Below are positions 9,653-19,589 of a stretch of 64,000 bases of DNA, piece after piece. Positions within the stretch are counted from its first letter, which is position 1. The number at the start of each line of letters is the position of its first letter. The notes beneath the pieces are model-generated. The model searched no databases and was not told where the DNA came from. It saw only the letters and a program-made list of their open reading frames with translations. The position numbers and the translations under genes were made by a program. This DNA comes from Shewanella dokdonensis (GTDB lineage: Bacteria > Pseudomonadota > Gammaproteobacteria > Enterobacterales > Shewanellaceae): the NCBI RefSeq assembly GCF_018394335.1, contig NZ_CP074572.1, forward strand, positions 2,604,001-2,668,000, written 5' to 3'.

Positions 9653-10353
9653 TCAATGGTGATGGCTACCCAGCGGATTACCGTGACTATCATAGGCGGC
9701 GTGCTCGCTATGCTCGACAAAGCCCTGATTGATCATCTTCGCCAGGAACGGATCCTGTTCATTGTCACCAACGTCGGCAAAGTCGGTGCTTTTATAAGTT
9801 TGCCACTGCTGAAAATGCTGAGTCACATCGTCAGTAGCAACAAATTGTTGTGCCTGCCAACGGCTAACTTTGCCCTGTACTGTTGTTTCTAACGACAGCG
9901 GTAATTGCAGCGCGGTGCTCCATAACATGCGGTAATGCACTTGATGATAATCGCCTTCATAGGCTTCGGCCTCTGCGCACGCTGACTGTGGCTCTTTGGT
10001 TAATACTTGACGCAAATGCGCTGCGGCGAAGCTTTCAATCTCTGTCTGCGATACCTGCACTCCTAGGGTTCTCAGATCGCCCATGTAGTAATCGATGCGG
10101 CGCTTGGCCTCGCCAAATACCCGGCTGAATTGTGGATGTTGCGGATTATCAAAGTTCCACCATTCGGCCACTTGGTTTTGCGGGTTGTAGAAGACTGTTT
10201 GTACCGCTGGCGCAGTAACAGCAAGGTGCCCTGTTTTTCGCCGCTGAGCTGGTACTGTATGCCCCAAGTGTTGGATGGCGCACTACTGGGGCAAAATTCT
10301 GCGGCACTGGCGATGGTTGGCAGCAGTAATAACAGCATTGGAAGCAATTTCAT
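9653..10353 (-). CDS. Periplasmic protein of unknown function (frame broken by a 1-nt deletion)
   Basis: Two overlapping frames join into one 233-aa protein if one base is restored at about 10204-10205. The ATG at 10353 has a GGAG site and begins MKLLPMLLLLLPTIASAAEF, a clear signal peptide. The rest has no motif I recognise. It has a YGMD-like central part (RRIDYYMGDL) and an acidic, His-rich tail ending in three histidines. It lies downstream of two alkaline phosphatase genes, but a terminator hairpin separates them. Function unknown; a periplasmic metal or phosphate-related accessory role is only a guess. Confidence 0.6.
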
Positions 10354-10374
10354 ATAAGACTCCAAAGAATAAAA

Positions 10375-10401
10375 GGAACAGCAGCTGACCGCCGCTGTTC
10401 C
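10375..10401 (-). terminator. Intrinsic terminator after the phosphatase pair
   Basis: On the minus strand an 8-bp stem (GGAACAGC/GCTGTTCC) is followed by TTTTATTC. It lies between the lipoprotein phosphatase stop (10414) and the next leftward gene (10353), so it should limit read-through. Confidence 0.7.
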
Positions 10402-10413
10402 GTTACCGATGCA

Positions 10414-12051
10414 TCAGTTTTGTGTCTGTGCCGCTTCTGCACGACCTACCAGATTGGCTGCGTAGTTCATCACATGGAACAGCATGTTCTGTTCCACTGA
10501 ACCCGTAACCAATTGCGCGCCAGGGCCCATCGCATAAACAGCAACGTCTTCCCCAGCATGGGTTTCACTGCCTAACGGCACGGTGGCTTCCTGACGGTAG
10601 TCCACATCGGTGACGTTATACAGGTTCAGGTCTGGGCGGTGGTTATCCTGGTTAATTGGATCGCTATCAAATCCAAAACCAGGGCCGTTGGCATAGCCCA
10701 AAGTGGTGTATGGCATACCGTTGCTGTCGGTGCTGTAAGTGGTTGCGGGTTCCCCACTTTCATTAACCCCACGTACCAACCCCAGAATCGGGTTTCCGCG
10801 TACTGGATAACCGGCAATGGTGAACACATGGCTATGGTCAGCGGTCACGAGGATCAGCGTATCTTTATCGGCTTTTTCCATGGCAACGCGTACAGCGTCT
10901 GACAATGCCACTGTATCTTCCAGTGCCCGAGCGGCATTACCGGCATGATGGGCGTGGTCGATACGGCCACCTTCCACCATCAGGAAATAGCCTTTATCGT
11001 TTTGCTTCAGCATTTCCAGGGCGCGGCTGGTCATCTCTGCCAGTGAAGGTTCACCAGCACCATCGCCATCAACGCGGTCAGCTTCATACTGCATATGGCT
11101 GTTTTCGAACAGTCCTAACAGATGTTTGACACTGCTGGTATCCACGCTCATAAACTGGTCGCGGTTCCAAACGTAAGCACCATCGCTGTATTTGCTGGTC
11201 CATTCGGCGGTGAGATCGCGGCCATCGTTACGGCGACCGGCGCTACCATACTCAGGATCCGTTGCAGTATTTGGCATAAAGTAAGTCCGGCCGCCGCCCA
11301 TGGCCACTTCCGGCCCATCTCCGTAAGGAAAGTCGATAAGCTGTGAGGCGATATCTTTACAACCGGCATTCAAGGCGGCTGGTGACATCTCCTTGTCAGA
11401 TTCCCAGTTACGTTCAACCGAATGGGAATAGGTTGCCGCTGGTGTCGCATGCGTCAGGCGGGCGGTAGAAATAATCCCGGTACTCATCCCTGCGATTTCG
11501 GCCAGTTCCAGCGCGGTCATCACTTCATGACCAGAACTGGTACTGCACTCATCACGGACTGCGGCATCAGATACCGAAATAATGCCATCTTTGGTCTTCA
11601 CGCCCGTGACGATTGCGGTCATGGTTGGTGCCGAGTCAGGTGTCTGCTGGTTGGCAGAATACGTCTTCACCAGCCCAGAATAGGGGAAGGTTTCAAAGCT
11701 CAGGCGGTTTTCTTCACCGCTGTTGCCTTGTTGTTGCCCCTGATAGATGCGGGCGGCGGTCAAGGTAGAAATGCCCATGCCGTCACCTACGAACAAAATG
11801 ACGTTTTTGGCTTTACCTGCCGGGTCACTGACACTGTTTTTGCTGGCGTTGGCAACGGCGGCTTGGCCGGCCATAAACCACTCGTTAGCAGCCGTGTAAT
11901 CACGGCCATCAGTGCCATTCTGGCCATTGCTGCCATCGCTTCCCGCAGGGCCGGTGGCTCCCGTATCACCTTTATCGCCATCACTGCCACAGCCGACTAA
12001 CGTCAGCGCTGACAAGGTCATCATGGCTAGTACAATTGCTTTCAATTTCAT
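10414..12051 (-). CDS. Alkaline phosphatase lipoprotein with collagen-like linker
   Basis: This 545-aa PhoA-superfamily phosphomonoesterase has a lipobox LVGC (Cys21) for membrane anchoring. The start is the ATG at 12051 (GAGGG upstream). After the lipid Cys comes a run of nine Gly-X-Y triplets (about residues 25-51), a short collagen-like spacer. Catalytic-domain motifs follow: FVGDGMG (metal ligand Asp), TPDSAPTMTA (nucleophile Ser), EGGRIDHAHHAGN and VTADHSH (metal ligands). It releases phosphate from organic esters outside the cytoplasm. It lies 16 bp after a paralogous phosphatase gene, and the two are probably co-transcribed. I found no convincing Pho box. Confidence 0.88.
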   Translation of the reverse strand: MKLKAIVLAMMTLSALTLVGCGSDGDKGDTGATGPAGSDGSNGQNGTDGRDYTAANEWFMAGQAAVANASKNSVSDPAGKAKNVILFVGDGMGISTLTAARIYQGQQQGNSGEENRLSFETFPYSGLVKTYSANQQTPDSAPTMTAIVTGVKTKDGIISVSDAAVRDECSTSSGHEVMTALELAEIAGMSTGIISTARLTHATPAATYSHSVERNWESDKEMSPAALNAGCKDIASQLIDFPYGDGPEVAMGGGRTYFMPNTATDPEYGSAGRRNDGRDLTAEWTSKYSDGAYVWNRDQFMSVDTSSVKHLLGLFENSHMQYEADRVDGDGAGEPSLAEMTSRALEMLKQNDKGYFLMVEGGRIDHAHHAGNAARALEDTVALSDAVRVAMEKADKDTLILVTADHSHVFTIAGYPVRGNPILGLVRGVNESGEPATTYSTDSNGMPYTTLGYANGPGFGFDSDPINQDNHRPDLNLYNVTDVDYRQEATVPLGSETHAGEDVAVYAMGPGAQLVTGSVEQNMLFHVMNYAANLVGRAEAAQTQN

Positions 12052-12067
12052 CTTTGCATCCCTCAAA

Positions 12068-13591
12068 TCAGTACTTGCTGCCACCCAGAGCGCCTGCCTG
12101 GTTCATGACATGGAAAATGACGTTCTGTTCAACGCTACCCTGGAACAGCCAGGCCCCAGGACCTGCGGCATAAATCGCGACATCTTCGGCCGCATGGGTT
12201 TCACTGCTCAGAGGCACTTGTGCTTGTTGCAGGAAATCCACCTCGGTGGTATCTATTGCGGTCAAGTCGTCTCTGGCTCCGGTTTTGGCGCCAGGACCAT
12301 TGGTGTAACCGAGCGTGGTGTATGGCAGGTTGTCAGCAGCCATCGCAGGTGTGGTGCTGATGGTTTCGTCATTAGGCTCATGCACCAACCCGAGGATTGG
12401 GTTACCGCGAGCTGGGTAACCGGCAATGGTGAAGGTATGGCTGTGGTCAGCAGAAACAATGATCAAGGTGTCCTGCAAATCCACTTTATCCATGGCGGCC
12501 TGTACGGCGTCAGACAAGGCAACGGTATCTGCCAGTGCGCGCGCCGCATTACCCGCATGGTGCGCATGGTCGATGCGGCCACCTTCTACCATTAGGAAAT
12601 AACCTTTGTCATTTTTCTTAAGAATATCAATCGCCTTACTGGTCATTTCAGCCAGTGATGGCTCGCCAGCGGTATCGTCAGCACGATCGGCTTCATATTG
12701 CATATGTGACGCTTCAAACAGCCCCAGCAAGTGGTCAGTGGTGCTGGCATCTACCGCATCAAAGGCTTCTTTGTTCCAGACATATGCTGCATTGGTGAAT
12801 TTCTCACCCCAGGCTGCTGTTAGATCATTACCATCGGCACGGCGCCCTTTTGCACCTTCACCGTCGATTACGGTATTGGGCAGGAAGTAACTGCGACCAC
12901 CGCCCAAGGCGACTTCCAGACCATCACCTGGCGCGTCCATCACCAACTGGTAGGCGATGTCGTGACAACCATTGGCAACGGCTTCAGCGGTGAGATTGCT
13001 GTCGGCTTCCCAGTCACGTTCTGGCGTGTGGGCATAGGTTGCCGCGGGAGTGGCGTGGGTGATCCGGGCGGTAGAGATAATCCCAGTGGATTTGCCCAAG
13101 TCTTCTGCCAGTTCCAAGGCGGTTTTCAGCTCATTGCCTTTGCTGGACAGGCAGTTACCGCGAATGGATTCGGAGGATACCGACAGCATGCCATCTTCCG
13201 TTTTGACGCCAGTGATCATGGCGGTCATGGTTGGCGCAGAATCTGGAGTCTGCTGATTCACTGAGTAAGTTTTTGACAATGCACTGTAGGGGAAGGTCTC
13301 AAAACTCAAACGGTTTTCTTCGCCGCTGTTACCGGCAACCTGTCCCTGATAGATACGGGCTGCGGTGAGGGTTGATACCCCCATACCATCGCCAACAAAG
13401 AAAATAATATTTTTAGCGGTACCAGTATTACGTGCTTCGGCGACTTTGGCCGCGACAGCTTCCGCACCGGCGGTGAACCAGCTGCTTTGCGTTTGTGAAG
13501 CGGGCAAAACGGCGGCATTGGCCACACTGCTCACCAACGCGGTTGCGACAGCCGTGGTCAACACGGCCAGAACCTGGGGTAGGGTTTTCAT
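12068..13591 (-). CDS. Alkaline phosphatase, secreted
   Basis: This 507-aa alkaline phosphatase is closely similar to its downstream neighbour but has a cleavable signal peptide (cleaved around VANA|AVLP) in place of the lipobox and linker. Motifs are FVGDGMG, TPDSAPTMTA with the nucleophilic serine, EGGRIDHAHHAGN and VSADHSH. The start at 13591 has GAGG six bases upstream; a longer frame from 13633 adds residues that would bury the signal peptide. The side-by-side pair, one soluble and one lipid-anchored, indicates a tandem duplication with changed location. Substrate range is unknown. Confidence 0.9.
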   Translation of the reverse strand: MKTLPQVLAVLTTAVATALVSSVANAAVLPASQTQSSWFTAGAEAVAAKVAEARNTGTAKNIIFFVGDGMGVSTLTAARIYQGQVAGNSGEENRLSFETFPYSALSKTYSVNQQTPDSAPTMTAMITGVKTEDGMLSVSSESIRGNCLSSKGNELKTALELAEDLGKSTGIISTARITHATPAATYAHTPERDWEADSNLTAEAVANGCHDIAYQLVMDAPGDGLEVALGGGRSYFLPNTVIDGEGAKGRRADGNDLTAAWGEKFTNAAYVWNKEAFDAVDASTTDHLLGLFEASHMQYEADRADDTAGEPSLAEMTSKAIDILKKNDKGYFLMVEGGRIDHAHHAGNAARALADTVALSDAVQAAMDKVDLQDTLIIVSADHSHTFTIAGYPARGNPILGLVHEPNDETISTTPAMAADNLPYTTLGYTNGPGAKTGARDDLTAIDTTEVDFLQQAQVPLSSETHAAEDVAIYAAGPGAWLFQGSVEQNVIFHVMNQAGALGGSKY

Positions 13592-14081
13592 TGCTATCCT
13601 CGCGTTATTCCTGTTGTGATTTTGTGCCGACAATCATGTCGGTCAGCGCCGATTCTGGGCGATTCAGATGACACTAATGTTGCTGCAAAGTTAAACATTT
13701 TTGTGTTTATCTTTACCCAGGTTATGCAACTGTGCTGATAACAAAATCTGCCCTCAGTGATATCCCAATGAAAACTATTCAACTGTGGTTGATTAGTTTG
13801 CTTAGCGCAGTGCTATCTTTGGAAAAGTCGTATGTGGAATGTATTGTTTATGTACTGTTTTTCGTAATGATGCGGTTTATAGCGAAAAAATCTTGACTTG
13901 TTGAACTCATTGTTCTCAAATATGGACTTTCCTTGAACGCACCATAATGTTACAAAAGTGTTCAGTTAATTTGCCACTACCGCGGATCGCAGATTTATTC
14001 TGTTGCTATCTTTTTATGCAAAGTGGTGACTAAAATAGCACTTAAAGTGAAAAATTAATCATTATAATAAACGGTGTTTTC
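13592..14081. other. Divergent intergenic region, phosphatase/YitT
   Basis: These 490 bp separate the leftward phosphatase operon from the rightward YitT gene and must hold promoters for both. I looked for a Pho box (CTGTCAT repeats) on both strands and saw none convincing. No RNA gene or repeat was recognised. Confidence 0.5.
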
Positions 14082-14694
14082 ATGGAATCTGTTACGGCTC
14101 CCAAGCAAGGTCATTCCTTGCTCGAGGATATTACTGCCCTGTTTATCGGCAGTTGTTTTGTGTCGCTTGGCGTGTTTTTTACGTCAGGCAGGTTTGCTCA
14201 CCGGTGGAACCGCGGGTCTATCGTTGCTGCTGACTTATCTGACCCCTTTGTCTTTCGGGCAATTATTTGTGTTACTGAACTTGCCGTTTTTCTGGCTGGC
14301 ATGGCGCAAGATGGGGCGGAGTTTTACGTTAAAGACCTTTATCTCGATAGTGGTGGTATCGGTCATGAGTGATCACCTAGAGGCTGTGCTGGGATTCACT
14401 CAACTCAACACCTTGTACGCTTCATTAGTGGGTGGCTTGCTGTTGGGAATGGGACTGCTGATTATGTTCAGGCATAAATCCAGTCTCGGCGGATTTAACA
14501 TTTTTGCCCTGTATATGCAGGACAAGTTTAATATCCGTGCTGGCAAGTTACAGATGGTTCTGGATTGTGCCATCGTCATTGCCTCGTTCTTTATTATCAG
14601 TCCATGGTTGCTAGCGCTGTCAGTGTTTGGCGCCGTGGTCACCAATTTTGTACTCGCAGTTAACCACAAACCTGGTCGTTACTGCGTGTCCTGA
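14082..14694 (+). CDS. YitT-family membrane protein (frame broken by one extra T)
   Basis: The frame switches in the six-T run at 14175-14180. With five Ts the protein reads on into RQAGLLTGGTAGLSLL and is 203 aa. It has about five or six hydrophobic segments and the YitT/YczE-type glycine-rich block LVGGLLLGMGLLIMFRHKSSLGG. Members are inner-membrane proteins of uncertain function; this one lacks the C-terminal DUF2179 domain of longer YitT proteins. A strong terminator follows at 14731, so it is probably monocistronic. The single extra base in a homopolymer suggests a sequence error. Confidence 0.75.
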
Positions 14695-14730
14695 ACCCTG
14701 AGTTTCTCAATCTCTGAGAAGTTCATTCCG

Positions 14731-14754
14731 GCCCTTCATTTGAAGGGCTTTTTT
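14731..14754 (+). terminator. Intrinsic terminator after the YitT gene
   Basis: GCCCTTCA-TT-TGAAGGGC followed by six Ts: a compact GC-rich stem with a U-tract 36 bp after the YitT stop. Confidence 0.88.
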
Positions 14755-14948
14755 ATGCCTTAATAGAATCCATAGCTATATCCATATAAAAACTTGCCCT
14801 AATAGTGCATAAATTTGATCTTGCGCACATTTTTGAAGCGAGGGATGATATGTTTTGTAAGAAAATTTCAATTTATTCAGCTATAAATTAGCGAGTCACT
14901 GAATTAATAAACTGCTATCAGTGATTAAAAACAGTGGAGTGTATTGTT

Positions 14949-16673
14949 ATGGGGCAAAGTATTGCGTATTTCATCGCTGACACCCTGAGTAAAGCGGGTG
15001 TCAAGCGCATGTGGGGTGTTACTGGCGACTCGCTGAATGGTATCAGCGATAGCTTGCGAAAAATCGGCACCATCGAATGGCTTGGTACTCGTCATGAAGA
15101 AACAGCGGCCTTTGCTGCGGGGGCGGAAGCCAGTATCTCCGGTGAATTGTCTGTCTGTGCCGGTTCCTGCGGCCCGGGTAACTTACATCTGATCAATGGC
15201 TTGTTTGACTGTCACCGCAACCGCGTTCCCGTACTAGCGATTGCCGCCCATATCCCTTCCGCTGAAATCGGCACCAACTATTTCCAAGAAACCCACCCGC
15301 AAGAATTATTTAAAGAATGCAGCGTGTTCTGTGAACTGGTGTCTAATCCAGAACAGATGCCTTACTTGCTGGAAACCGCCATGCGACAAGCGATACTGCA
15401 TCGTGACGTAGCTGTGATTGTGCTGCCCGGCGATGTAGCGTTAAAACCGATGCCGGAAGGGGTTGACCCCAAGTGGAGTTTGCCAAAGCCCGCCACCTAT
15501 CTTCCTGCTATGCCCGATATTGAAACACTGGCGCAGCGGTTGAATGGCAGCAGCAAGATTACGCTGCTTTGTGGTGCTGGTTGTGCTGATGCCCATGATG
15601 AAGTAGTGGCGCTGGCCGCCAAACTGCAAGCGCCTATTGTCCATGCGCTGCGCGGTAAGGAATATCTGGAATACGATAATCCCTACGATGTGGGCATGAC
15701 TGGGCTTATCGGTTTCGCTTCCGGTTACCATGCGATGCGCCAGGCCGAGACCGTGCTGTTGCTTGGCACCAGCTTCCCTTATCGGGCATTTTATCCAGAA
15801 AAAGCCAGCATATTGCAGGTGGATAACAACCCGGCATCGCTTGGTCGTCATTGCCAGATTGATTTCGGCGTGTTGGGCGATATCAAACACACCATTGATG
15901 AATTGTTGCCGCTGATCGATGAGGGTCGCTCCCGTAGCCATCTGGATCAGTGTTTGAAAAACTACCATGAAGCCAGAAAAGATCTGGACGACCTAGCCAG
16001 TGGCAAAACCTCCCACAACCTCATACATCCACAATATCTGGCACGGCTGATCAGTGAAACTGCCGCCGAAGATGCGGTGTTCACTGCCGATGTGGGCACG
16101 CCGACGGTTTGGGCTGCGCGTTATCTACAGATGAATGGCAAACGGCGGCTGATAGGTTCCTTTAACCACGGCTCAATGGCCAATGCCTTGTCACAAGCGA
16201 TGGGCGCTCAGGCCGAAAACCGTCAACGGCAAGTGGTTGCCATGTGTGGTGACGGTGGTTTCTCCATGCTGATGGGGGATTTACTGTCGCTGCGGCAGTT
16301 GAAATTGCCAGTGAAAATCGTGGTATTCAATAACCGTTCGCTAGGATTTGTGGCGATGGAAATGAAGGCGGGTGGTTACCTCTCCAACGACACTGACTTG
16401 CAAAACCCCAGCTTTGCCGCGATTGCAGAAGCTTGCGGGGTTCGCGGTATTCACGTGGACGATCCTAAAGCCTTGCCGCAAGCGTTGCAGGATGCCTTCG
16501 ATGATGAAGGGCCGGTCGTGGTGGAAGTGGATACTGCCAAGCAGGAACTGGCCATGCCGCCACAGATCAAGTTTGAACATGCCAAAGGTTTTAGCCTGTA
16601 TATGATGAAAGCCATTATCAATGGCCGTGGTGATGAAATTGTCGAATTAAGCAAGACTAACTGGTTCCGTTAA
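14949..16673 (+). CDS. poxB: Pyruvate dehydrogenase (quinone) / pyruvate oxidase
   Basis: This 574-aa ThDP- and FAD-dependent enzyme converts pyruvate to acetate and CO2 and passes electrons to quinone at the membrane. Visible parts are the N-terminal ThDP-PYR domain with the catalytic glutamate in [14 protein letters not shown], a central FAD domain, and the C-terminal ThDP-PP domain with the metal-binding [15 protein letters not shown] block and NN pair. The length equals that of E. coli PoxB (572 aa). The start at 14949 (GGAG upstream) is preferred over an in-frame ATG at 14934. It has its own terminator at 16715. Other ThDP enzymes such as acetolactate synthase are less likely, as the end lacks ALS features. 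Confidence 0.9.
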   Translation: MGQSIAYFIADTLSKAGVKRMWGVTGDSLNGISDSLRKIGTIEWLGTRHEETAAFAAGAEASISGELSVCAGSCGPGNLHLINGLFDCHRNRVPVLAIAAHIPSAEIGTNYFQETHPQELFKECSVFCELVSNPEQMPYLLETAMRQAILHRDVAVIVLPGDVALKPMPEGVDPKWSLPKPATYLPAMPDIETLAQRLNGSSKITLLCGAGCADAHDEVVALAAKLQAPIVHALRGKEYLEYDNPYDVGMTGLIGFASGYHAMRQAETVLLLGTSFPYRAFYPEKASILQVDNNPASLGRHCQIDFGVLGDIKHTIDELLPLIDEGRSRSHLDQCLKNYHEARKDLDDLASGKTSHNLIHPQYLARLISETAAEDAVFTADVGTPTVWAARYLQMNGKRRLIGSFNHGSMANALSQAMGAQAENRQRQVVAMCGDGGFSMLMGDLLSLRQLKLPVKIVVFNNRSLGFVAMEMKAGGYLSNDTDLQNPSFAAIAEACGVRGIHVDDPKALPQALQDAFDDEGPVVVEVDTAKQELAMPPQIKFEHAKGFSLYMMKAIINGRGDEIVELSKTNWFR

Positions 16674-16714
16674 GCGTTTATCGTCTGTCTCTATCAGTTA
16701 ACGACAACTTAGAT

Positions 16715-16742
16715 AATCCGGTGCAGTCACCGGATTATTTTT
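16715..16742 (+). terminator. Intrinsic terminator after poxB
   Basis: AATCCGGTG-CAGT-CACCGGATT (9-bp stem, 4-nt loop) is followed by ATTTTT, 41 bp after the poxB stop. Confidence 0.88.
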
Positions 16743-16971
16743 GTGTTCGCTATTACGGAATACATGCCAACATGTTTTACCCCGTGCCGACCTTGAATAA
16801 TCACTCCTTATTCCTTATCAATGGCGGTCTTAGGCACAAGGCTCGCGGTGGTCGTCTATAACACATACGCGCGAGGGGCGGATTTGATGGGACTAATCGC
16901 TAACTTCATTTCTGCATAAAAAACTGGTTACACTGCTGGGCACATTTACCGCCTGGTTCAGGGAGTTCTAG

Positions 16972-17956
16972 ATGTTCAACGCATTGATAATCAATAAAGA
17001 TGAACAAGGTTACCGCTGTGAATTACAACAGCTTGCAGACGCGCAATTGCCCCCGAAAACGTGTTGGTACAAGTGGCTTACAGCACACTCAATTACAAGG
17101 ATGGCTTGGCGATTACCGGCCAAGGGCCGGTGGTGCGTAAATTCCCGTTAGTGCCGGGGATCGATCTCGCAGGGACTGTTATCGAAAGTGCCCACCCAGA
17201 TTATCAGGCGGGTGACAAAGTGCTGCTAAATGGCTGGGGCGTTGGTGAAAATTACTGGGGCGGCTTAGCACAGTTTGCCCGTCTTAACGGCGATTGGCTG
17301 ATCCCATTGCCAGAGGCTTTCTCGGCGCGCGATGCTATGGCGATTGGCACCGCCGGTTACACCGCCATGCTATGTATCATGGCGCTAGAAAAACACGGGC
17401 TAACCCCGAAAAAGGTGAGGTGCTGGTGACCGGTGCCAACGGCGGTGTCGGTACTTTTGCCATCGCCTTGCTGGCTGCCAAAGGTTATCAGGTGGTGGCG
17501 GCCACCGGGCGCCCTGAACTGGCAGATTCTCTGCAAGCCTTAGGTGCCAGTGCCATCATAGACCGCAGTGAACTGAGCCAACCGGGGAAACCTTTAGCCA
17601 AAGAACGCTGGGCGGCGGCGGTGGATTCGGTCGGCAGTCACACGCTGGCTAATGCCTGTGCTGCTACCAAAGCCGATGGTGCCGTGGCTGCCTGTGGTCT
17701 GGCGCAGGGCATGGATTTCCCGGCAACGGTCGCGCCGTTTATTTTGCGTGGTGTTAGCCTGCTGGGCATTAACAGCGTCACCCGTCCCAAGGCTGAGCGC
17801 ATTGCCGCTTGGCAGCAGTTAGCCCAGTGGTTGCCTAATAAAGCCATGCTCGATCACAACACCCGTGAAATTGGCCTGAGCGAAGCCATTGCCACCGCCA
17901 GTGATTTGTTAGCCGGTAAAGTTCAGGGACGGGTGCTGGTGGACGTTAACCGTTAA
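16972..17956 (+). CDS. acuI: Acryloyl-CoA reductase / quinone oxidoreductase AcuI/YhdH family (two 1-nt deletions)
   Basis: The frame breaks at the C runs 17050-17054 and 17404-17407. Restoring one C at each gives a 328-aa medium-chain dehydrogenase/reductase, the normal length for AcuI/YhdH. Key blocks are [43 protein letters not shown], the NADPH-binding [15 protein letters not shown] and the tail [15 protein letters not shown]. Known members reduce acryloyl-CoA to propionyl-CoA with NADPH, which detoxifies acrylate from DMSP. The neighbours poxB and a methyltransferase do not add to this. Both breaks lie in homopolymers and look like sequence errors. Confidence 0.82.
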
Positions 17957-18075
17957 GCCTGTGCGCTTGTTCGTGGTTTATGATACATTAGAAAAAATTT
18001 ATAGAAGGCGGCGGTGGCCGCCGCTGTTGTTGTCGTAACCCTTGTTATGAGTGTTACAAAAACCAAGGAAGTAGT

Positions 18076-18660
18076 ATGTGGGATGATGTCTACAATGCCG
18101 AACACTATGTGTATGGCAGTGAACCCAACGAATTTTTGCGGGCGCACAGTGCCGATCTGCCCCAAGGGCGGGTGTTGTGTATTGGTGATGGCGAAGGCCG
18201 TAACTCTGTGTATCTGGCACGACAAGGCTACCAAGTCACCGCCGTCGATCTGTCCGCTGTTGGTATTGCTAAAGCGAAGAAACTCGCGGCGCAATATGAG
18301 GTCAATGTTGACTATATTCAGGCCGATCTGGCGGATTTTAGCTTTGGCAACAAGCAGTGGGATGGCATCGTCTCTATTTTTTGTCATCTGCCAGCTGCGC
18401 TACGTAAACGTGTGCATCAGCAGGTGATTGATAGCTTAAAACCGGGCGGCGTATTCCTGTTGGAAGGCTATACAGCCAGACAATTACAATTCGGTACTGG
18501 CGGCCCCAAGGCCGTAGAAATGCTGTTGGATAAAGATGAAGTCGCTAGCGAATTAGCGGCGCTGAATATCTTGCATCTGCAAGCGTTAGATCGGCAGGTG
18601 ATTGAAGGTGTTAAACACACAGGCACTGGTGCAGTGTTGCAGCTGTTAGCACAAAAGTGA
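18076..18660 (+). CDS. Class I SAM-dependent methyltransferase (TehB-like)
   Basis: This 194-aa cytoplasmic methyltransferase has motif I VLCIGDGEGRNSVYLA (about 33-48), the acidic VTAVDLS (about 54-60), and LKPGGVFLLEGY late in the domain. The N-terminus, beginning with WDDVYNAEHYVYGSEPNEFL, is typical of small TehB/thiopurine-type methyltransferases common in gammaproteobacteria. The substrate cannot be told. AAGGA lies before the ATG at 18076. A GC hairpin at 18006-18024 (GGCGGC/GCCGCC) precedes it, of unknown role. It is followed directly by the repeat-rich accessory region. Confidence 0.8.
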   Translation: MWDDVYNAEHYVYGSEPNEFLRAHSADLPQGRVLCIGDGEGRNSVYLARQGYQVTAVDLSAVGIAKAKKLAAQYEVNVDYIQADLADFSFGNKQWDGIVSIFCHLPAALRKRVHQQVIDSLKPGGVFLLEGYTARQLQFGTGGPKAVEMLLDKDEVASELAALNILHLQALDRQVIEGVKHTGTGAVLQLLAQK

Positions 18661-18756
18661 GTGTGTGTTGTGAGCTTGTGTGCTCACGCAACGACTAAAT
18701 AGGCTGCACCTATGCAAACTGCGTTTGCGGAAAGTCGTGATGGCTTGCGCCATACC
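18661..18756. repeat. Truncated copy of the 370-bp repeat
   Basis: This stretch resembles the start of the following repeat units: a GTGAGC...GCTCAC hairpin, ACTAAATAGGCTGC, then GCAAACTGCGTTTGCGG. It breaks off before the remainder of the unit. It lies right after the methyltransferase stop. Confidence 0.7.
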
Positions 18757-19126
18757 AAGCTGGCGTTTGTGAAAGTTGTGAGCTTTCGTGCTCACACTAC
18801 GGCTAAATAGGCTGCGCCTACGTGCAAACTGCGTTTGCGGAAAGTCGTGGAACTACTCGTTCCACACCTGAGGACAAGGGGACTGGACGGCCTCATCCCC
18901 TTGTCAAACCCCATGCCGCCCCACGTCGCTGAAAACTCCGCCAGCTTATGCTGAAAATCTGGCTATGCTCAGGACTCACATCCTTGTTCGACCTTCGCGC
19001 CTCGACATCCATGTCTCGGCTACGCCATTTTCAGCAACGCTTGCGGCAGCGCCGAAGGGGAATTTTGTGTTGCCCGAATATTCAGTGTGTTAGCTGGAAT
19101 TAAATTAGTGGCTGTCCCCACTTTTG
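18757..19126. repeat. Long direct repeat, unit A
   Basis: This is the first of two adjacent direct repeats of about 370 bp. Each carries a series of small palindromes (GTGAGC/GCTCAC; GCAAAC-TGC-GTTTGC; GTGGAAC-N5-GTTCCAC; CGCCAGCTTATG...AATCTGGC) and ends in TGTGTTAGCTGGAATTAAAT followed by GTGGCTGTCCCCA. It has no conserved coding frame. The serial hairpins and constant end resemble composite REP/MITE-type elements that RAYT transposases mobilise; that assignment is inference. Confidence 0.8.
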
Positions 19127-19132
19127 CTCACT

Positions 19133-19500
19133 AAGCTGGCGCTTGTGAAAGTCGTGAGCTTGCGTGCTCACACTACGGCTAAATAGGCTGCGCCTACGTG
19201 CAAACTGCGTTTGCGGAAAGTCGTGGAACTACTCGTTCCACACCTGAGCCAAAGGGCGATGCTCGTCCCTCGCCCTTTGGAAACCCGACGACGCCCCACG
19301 TCGCTGAAAACTCCGCCAGCTTATGCCAGAAAATCTGGCTATGCTCAGGACTCACATCCTTGTTCGACCTTCGCGCCTCGACATCCATGTCTCGGCTACG
19401 CCATTTTCTGCAACGCTTGCGGCAGCGCCAAGGGGAATTTTGTGTTGCCTGAATATTCAGTGTGTTAGCTGGAATTAAATTGGTGGCCGCACCCATTTTT
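19133..19500. repeat. Long direct repeat, unit B
   Basis: This is the second unit, in the same orientation and largely identical to unit A apart from the segment after the GTTCCAC hairpin (unit A has a GACAAGGGGA/TCCCCTTGTC stem; unit B has CCAAAGGGCGA/TCGCCCTTTGG). The different but still self-complementary stems show compensated divergence, so RNA or single-strand structure may be under selection. The unit ends at the FRG gene's upstream region. Confidence 0.82.
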
Positions 19501-19589
19501 TAGCCTCCATTTTTTTATGTTATTAATAAGTGATTTATCCATGCTATAGTTATTAATTCTAATATCTATAGAAATTTAAATGGATTTTT

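Noticed and set aside
13592..13800. Pho box upstream of the phosphatases
   Set aside because: Only an isolated ATGACA-like word was seen; the two spaced CTGTCAT repeats are missing on both strands.
19194..19496. Open frames inside repeat units A, B and C
   Set aside because: Frames are not conserved between copies and the sequence is dominated by palindromes; non-coding repeats.
18661..19500. CRISPR array
   Set aside because: The repeats are about 370 bp and nearly identical throughout, with no short repeat/spacer alternation and no cas genes.
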